From NCBI GenBank assembly GCA_900545085.1, contig UQXU01000071.1:1-9131 (forward strand): 9,131 bases of DNA. The letters are read 5' to 3'. Shown here in pieces: positions 6,560-9,131 of this stretch; the stretch's first letter is position 1; each line of letters begins with the position of its first letter. Source of the DNA: an uncultured Eubacteriales bacterium. Its GTDB lineage: Bacteria > Bacillota > Clostridia > Christensenellales > Christensenellaceae. A model generated the notes under the pieces. The model was given only the letters and a program-made list of their open reading frames with translations. It searched no databases and was not told where the DNA came from. Both the position numbers and the translations under genes were made by a program.

Positions 6560-7186
6560 TTATTCTCCTGTATTGTTAAAGTTTGAAAAAACGCCCTCGG
6601 CGCAAAGCCCGTCTCTGAGAGCTGCGCGGGCACGGCTGAGACGAGATTTCACAGTGCCTTCGCTTGTATTTAAAATTTGTGCGATCTGCGAATAAGTATA
6701 TCCGTCAATATCCCGCAATATTATTACTGCACGCTTATTCTCCGGCAAACTATCTATTAACGCAGCTAAAATCCTTCGCTGCTCCATTCTCTCAGCCGAA
6801 GCTTCCGGAAGAAAGTCCTCCTTCGTCGCAGGGAGCACATATCCGATTTCGGACATGGCCTCAAGAGATTCAACTCCTTTACGTTTACGAAGAATATCAA
6901 CGCACGTATTTCTGGTTATGCGCATAAGCCACGCGGCGAAGCTTCTCTTTTGCGAAAACTTACCTATGTTTTTATACAGTTTTATCAACGTCTCCTGAAG
7001 CGCGTCCTCTGCATCCTCTCTGTCGCACAATAGTCTGAGAGCGTATCCGTATATCTTATTTTCATAACTTCTCGCCAGCTTTTCAAACGCATCCTCGTCT
7101 CCCGCAGCTGCTTTTTTTATCAGACGTAATTCAGCGATATTCTTAACTTCACTTTCTATCGCTTGTACTGCGTGTAAAATGAGCAT
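6560..7186 (-). CDS. RNA polymerase sigma-70 family factor, ECF-like
   Basis: A 208-residue two-domain sigma factor. Region 2 (about residues 34-103) carries EDAEDALQETLIKLYKNI, the core-binding helix, and FAAWLMRITRNTCVDILRKR, the -10 recognition and melting segment. Region 4 (about 138-195) carries LPENKRAVIILRDIDGYTY followed by the helix-turn-helix SQIAQILNTSEGTVKSRLSR that reads the -35. Regions 1 and 3 are missing, as in the extracytoplasmic-function group. The first ATG (7184-7186) has no ribosome binding site and lies exactly at the transcription start predicted from the promoter, so the mRNA may be leaderless. The frame stays open to a TTG at 7213, but that is upstream of the predicted start and also lacks a binding site. 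Residues 1-17 extend beyond the usual ECF N-terminus, so initiation at an unusual codon nearer residue 18 is possible. No anti-sigma gene follows; polA does, 1 nt away. Its regulon and signal are unknown. Confidence 0.9.
   Translation of the reverse strand: MLILHAVQAIESEVKNIAELRLIKKAAAGDEDAFEKLARSYENKIYGYALRLLCDREDAEDALQETLIKLYKNIGKFSQKRSFAAWLMRITRNTCVDILRKRKGVESLEAMSEIGYVLPATKEDFLPEASAERMEQRRILAALIDSLPENKRAVIILRDIDGYTYSQIAQILNTSEGTVKSRLSRARAALRDGLCAEGVFSNFNNTGE
6565..6569 (-). promoter_or_regulatory. Ribosome binding site of polA, inside the sigma factor gene
   Basis: AGGAG (6569-6565) lies within the last codons of the sigma gene and 6 nt ahead of the TTG start of polA at 6558. The sigma stop codon TAA (6562-6560) falls between the two. 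Ribosomes finishing the sigma factor would therefore end on the polA initiation site, which points to translational coupling. The weak UUG start may keep polymerase output low. Confidence 0.8.
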
Positions 7187-7192
7187 AGCATT

Positions 7193-7221
7193 ATTATACC
7201 GTTGCAGAAACAAAAAATCAA
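7193..7221 (-). promoter_or_regulatory. Promoter of the sigma-polA-coaE operon
   Basis: On the minus strand TTGATT (7221-7216) and TATAAT (7198-7193) are 17 nt apart, a good sigma-A promoter. Counting 7 nt from the end of the -10 box places +1 at 7186, the A of the sigma gene's first ATG. Two more TATAAT hexamers (7239-7234 and 7253-7248) lie upstream, but I see no -35 at the right distance for them. The -10/-35 match does not resemble the usual AAC-containing ECF promoter, so autoregulation is not evident. Confidence 0.75.
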
Positions 7222-7293
7222 CGGCGGTCAGCTATTATATGCCTCCGATTATATTACAATATATTAAAGACAAGCTCGAGAACAAAATATGCA

Positions 7294-7308
7294 GCTCTCG
7301 CGGAGAGC
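7294..7308. other. Small palindrome in the leuB-sigma intergenic region
   Basis: GCTCTC (7294-7299) and GAGAGC (7303-7308) form a perfect 6-bp stem with a 3-nt loop, just beyond the leu terminator and upstream of the sigma promoter. It lacks a U-tract on either strand. It could be a backup fold at the end of the leu transcript or a protein-binding site; neither is supported further. Confidence 0.4.
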
Positions 7309-7312
7309 GCTT

Positions 7313-7348
7313 ATATTAAAAGCGGAAGCCTTATTCTAAGGCTCCCGC
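7313..7348 (-). terminator. Intrinsic terminator of the leu operon
   Basis: Arms 7322-7333 and 7337-7348 form a 12-bp stem (one G-U wobble in the minus-strand RNA) with a 3-nt loop, followed on the minus strand by TTTTAATATAA (7321-7311). It begins 23 nt after the leuB stop codon. It should separate leucine gene transcription from the sigma-polA operon, which has its own promoter downstream. Confidence 0.9.
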
Positions 7349-7371
7349 ATATCTGAATATTCTATTTAAAA

Positions 7372-8445
7372 TTACAGTCTCTTAATTATTTCGTCTGTCA
7401 TCTCTGTAGTGGAAATAGGCGTTTTTCCGCTGTCCCCCACTATATCGGCTGTTCTCAGGCCGTCGTTGAGCGCGCTGTCCACTGCTTTCTCGATAGCATC
7501 AGCCTCTTCCGAGAGAGAGAACGAATAACGCAGCATCATAGCGGCAGATAGTATCGTAGCTATCGGGTTAGCAATGCCCTTCCCTGCAATGTCAGGAGCG
7601 GAGCCATGGATAGGCTCGTACATACCGCATGTCGTCTCGTTAAGCGAAGCGGACGGAAGCATACCGATCGAGCCTGTGATCTGAGAAGCCTCGTCGGACA
7701 GAATGTCGCCGAACATATTAGACGTCACAATTACATTAAACTGAGCGGGATTTTTAACAAGCTGCATAGCAGCGTTGTCAACAAGCATATCTGTGCATTC
7801 AATATCCTTGTAATCCTCTGCCACCTCATGGACAACCTTTCTCCAGAGGCGAGAGCTCTCGAGTACGTTTGCTTTGTCTATGCTTGTCACTTTGCCTCCG
7901 CGCTTTCTGGCCGTCTCGAAAGCAACCTTTGCTATGCGCTTGACTTCAAACTCGCTGTAGCACTCTGTATCATAAGCCTCCGTGCCGTACTTGCCCTCGC
8001 GATAGCCTCTCTCGCCGAAGTACATACCGCCTGTCAACTCTCTGACTATCATGATATCAAAGCCGTCAGCCACAATATCGGGGCGAAGAGGACAATCGCC
8101 CTTGAGCGCGGGATAAAGCTTAGCGGGGCGGAGATTCGTGAAGAGTCCCAGCGCAGAGCGAATGCCAAGCAAAGCTTTCTCCGGACGAAGATGACCGGGG
8201 AGAGTATCCCACTTCGGACCGCCTACAGCGCCAAGCAGCACGCTGTCTGACGCACGGCACCCGTCTATGGTCTCCTGCGGAAGCGGAACGCCGTAAACAT
8301 CGTATGCTCCTCCTCCTATGGGATATTCTGTAAAATTGAATTCATGACCGTATTTTTTTGCGACCTCTTCCAGAACTCGAACCGCGCTGTCTACTATCTC
8401 AGGACCTACGCCGTCGCCTTTCAGGAGTGCGATATTGTATTTCAT
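7372..8445 (-). CDS. leuB: 3-isopropylmalate dehydrogenase
   Basis: A 357-residue enzyme of full family length. It oxidises and decarboxylates 3-isopropylmalate to 2-oxoisocaproate with NAD+, the third dedicated step of leucine synthesis, in the cytoplasm. Visible motifs: the N-terminal GDGVGPEIV, substrate-binding arginines R96, R106 and R135, the [10 protein letters not shown] loop with catalytic Tyr142, Lys191 in [15 protein letters not shown], Asp223, and the metal-binding [11 protein letters not shown] with Asp247 and Asp251. The cofactor loop [18 protein letters not shown] (about 277-294) is the usual NAD-type LeuB sequence. The ATG at 8443-8445 is preceded by AAAGGAA at normal spacing. 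It lies 65 nt downstream of leuD, with a hairpin in the gap, and is the last gene before the operon terminator. Confidence 0.98.
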   Translation of the reverse strand: MKYNIALLKGDGVGPEIVDSAVRVLEEVAKKYGHEFNFTEYPIGGGAYDVYGVPLPQETIDGCRASDSVLLGAVGGPKWDTLPGHLRPEKALLGIRSALGLFTNLRPAKLYPALKGDCPLRPDIVADGFDIMIVRELTGGMYFGERGYREGKYGTEAYDTECYSEFEVKRIAKVAFETARKRGGKVTSIDKANVLESSRLWRKVVHEVAEDYKDIECTDMLVDNAAMQLVKNPAQFNVIVTSNMFGDILSDEASQITGSIGMLPSASLNETTCGMYEPIHGSAPDIAGKGIANPIATILSAAMMLRYSFSLSEEADAIEKAVDSALNDGLRTADIVGDSGKTPISTTEMTDEIIKRL

Positions 8446-8471
8446 AGTTATTCCTTTCTGAAATTAAGCAG

Positions 8472-8493
8472 CAGCGCACGTTGTCATGCGCTG
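8472..8493 (-). other. Hairpin in the leuD-leuB intergenic gap
   Basis: Perfect 7-bp arms CAGCGCA and TGCGCTG, extended by one G-U and one G-C pair on the minus-strand RNA, give a 9-bp stem closing a 4-nt ACAA loop. It fills much of the 65-nt gap and ends 26 nt before the leuB start. No U-tract follows, so it is not a normal terminator. It may affect mRNA processing or the relative stability of the leuCD and leuB parts. Confidence 0.7.
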
Positions 8494-8510
8494 TCTGCAA
8501 AAGATTGTTA

Positions 8511-9005
8511 CTATTTAATTACACCTTTTTTAATAGACTCTACCAGACCGCCGTTAGCAATGAGATTCTGGATAAACTCCGGGAAAGGTTCAGTGCTGAA
8601 CGTCTCGCCTGTTGTCTTGTCAGTTATAACGCCGGTGTCCAAATCGACCTCGACTTCATCTCCGTCAGAGATTCTGTCAACCGCCTCGGGGCATTCTATA
8701 ATAGCCAGACCGATGTTGATAGCATTGCGATAGAAAATACGAGCAAAGCTCTTAGCAATAACAAGCGAGATGCCGCTTGCTTTTATAGCTATCGGCGCGT
8801 GCTCTCTGGAAGATCCGCATCCGAAGTTGAAACCGCCGATTATGATATCGCCGTCCTTAACCTTAGATGTGAAGTCCTTGTCCAGATCCTCCATGCAGTG
8901 AACCGCCAACTCCTTGGGGTCGCTTGTATTGAGGTATCTGGCGGGGATGATAACGTCTGTATCTACGTTGTCGCCGTACTTAATTGCGTTGCCTTTATTT
9001 ATCAT
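8511..9005 (-). CDS. leuD: 3-isopropylmalate dehydratase, small subunit
   Basis: A 164-residue small subunit of isopropylmalate isomerase, which with LeuC converts 2-isopropylmalate to 3-isopropylmalate. The swivelling-domain signatures are clear: [14 protein letters not shown] (residues 12-25), [12 protein letters not shown] (60-71, substrate binding) and [10 protein letters not shown] (91-100). The length matches the short LeuD form found in Clostridia and archaea, not the roughly 200-residue enterobacterial form. The ATG at 9003-9005 lies 2 nt after the leuC stop, with AGGAGG (9021-9016) inside the end of leuC and 10 nt upstream, so the subunits are translationally coupled, as expected for a 1:1 complex. 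The short type can also belong to homoaconitase or methylmalate-type isomerases, but the neighbouring leuB supports leucine synthesis. Confidence 0.96.
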   Translation of the reverse strand: MINKGNAIKYGDNVDTDVIIPARYLNTSDPKELAVHCMEDLDKDFTSKVKDGDIIIGGFNFGCGSSREHAPIAIKASGISLVIAKSFARIFYRNAINIGLAIIECPEAVDRISDGDEVEVDLDTGVITDKTTGETFSTEPFPEFIQNLIANGGLVESIKKGVIK

Positions 9006-9007
9006 TA

Positions 9008-9131
9008 TTAGAGTACCTCCTCAGGTCCTGCGATTCTGCCTGCGATAGCGCTCGCCGCCGCTACAACGGGGCTAGCCAGATAAACCTCAGATTCCGGATC
9101 GCCCATGCGTCCTACAAAGTTTCTGTTAGAA
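9008..9131 (-). CDS. leuC: 3-isopropylmalate dehydratase, large subunit, 3' end (runs off right edge)
   Basis: Only the last 40 codons and the TAA stop (9008-9010) are present; the rest lies beyond the right edge. The visible [10 protein letters not shown] followed by [18 protein letters not shown] is the C-terminal signature of the aconitase-type large subunit, which carries the [4Fe-4S] cluster further upstream. The form resembles the LeuC/HacA group that pairs with a short LeuD, and leuD indeed follows after 2 nt. The operon promoter, and any leuA or leader-type control, are outside the window. Confidence 0.93.
   Translation of the reverse strand, partial: SNRNFVGRMGDPESEVYLASPVVAAASAIAGRIAGPEEVL

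Noticed and set aside
6559..6633. Longer polA N-terminus starting at 6633
   Set aside because: It overlaps the sigma gene, adds 25 residues unlike any polymerase I N-terminus, and the TTG at 6558 has a good ribosome binding site.
7187..7213. Upstream TTG start for the sigma factor, giving 217 residues
   Set aside because: No ribosome binding site, and it lies between the -35 and -10 boxes, so it would not be transcribed from this promoter.
7234..7253. Two additional TATAAT hexamers upstream of the sigma promoter
   Set aside because: TTG-type -35 candidates lie only about 14 nt away, too close for a normal sigma-A promoter.
7294..7308. Palindrome read as a second terminator
   Set aside because: The stem is only 6 bp and is not followed by a U-tract on either strand.
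7606..8250. Plus-strand open frame of 214 codons opposite leuB
   Set aside because: Antisense to a fully motif-supported leuB; no domain is recognisable.
8481..9011. Plus-strand open frame of 176 codons opposite leuD
   Set aside because: It is the antisense shadow of a clear leuD; it has no recognisable domain, and leuD has full motifs and a good ribosome binding site.
1..9131. CRISPR arrays, insertion sequences, tRNA or rRNA genes, attachment sites
   Set aside because: No direct-repeat arrays, transposase-like frames, terminal inverted repeats or RNA gene signatures were seen while reading both strands.

Overview
The window looks like chromosomal DNA of a Gram-positive bacterium of the Bacillota, most likely class Clostridia. 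The clues are purine-rich AGGAGG-type ribosome binding sites, near-perfect sigma-A promoters, several TTG start codons, intrinsic terminators with U-tracts, a DUF1540 miniprotein, a DNA polymerase I with a decayed proofreading site, and a short stand-alone LeuD. This placement is inference; no rRNA or other taxonomic marker is present. Every gene I can support lies on the minus strand, so transcription runs from high to low coordinates.

Right end (about 7313-9131): the end of a leucine biosynthesis operon in the order leuC (3' end only), leuD, leuB. These encode the two subunits of isopropylmalate isomerase and 3-isopropylmalate dehydrogenase. A 9-bp hairpin lies between leuD and leuB, and a strong intrinsic terminator closes the operon just after leuB.

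Centre (about 867-7221): a probable six-gene operon starting from a TTGATT-N17-TATAAT promoter: an ECF-like sigma-70 family factor, polA, coaE, a membrane-anchored lytic transglycosylase, a family 5 solute-binding lipoprotein, and a small cysteine-rich DUF1540 protein. Coupling is tight: sigma and polA are 1 nt apart, with polA starting at TTG; coaE and the transglycosylase overlap by ATGA; the transglycosylase and lipoprotein are 14 nt apart. No terminator is seen until the strong one at 813-843, after DUF1540. The sigma gene's first ATG coincides with the transcription start predicted from the promoter, which suggests a leaderless mRNA.

Left end (1-753): the first 222 codons of a CDP-glycerol glycerophosphotransferase family gene (teichoic acid or similar surface polymer), running off the left edge, with its own perfect TTGACA-N17-TATAAT promoter. 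The stretch from 667 to 812 is AT-rich and holds only this promoter and a short leader.

Most of the window is ordinary housekeeping DNA. I found no mobile element, CRISPR array, RNA gene, toxin-antitoxin or defence module. The points worth a second look are the leaderless sigma gene and its company with polA, the orphan solute-binding protein, the DUF1540 protein, and the intergenic hairpins.
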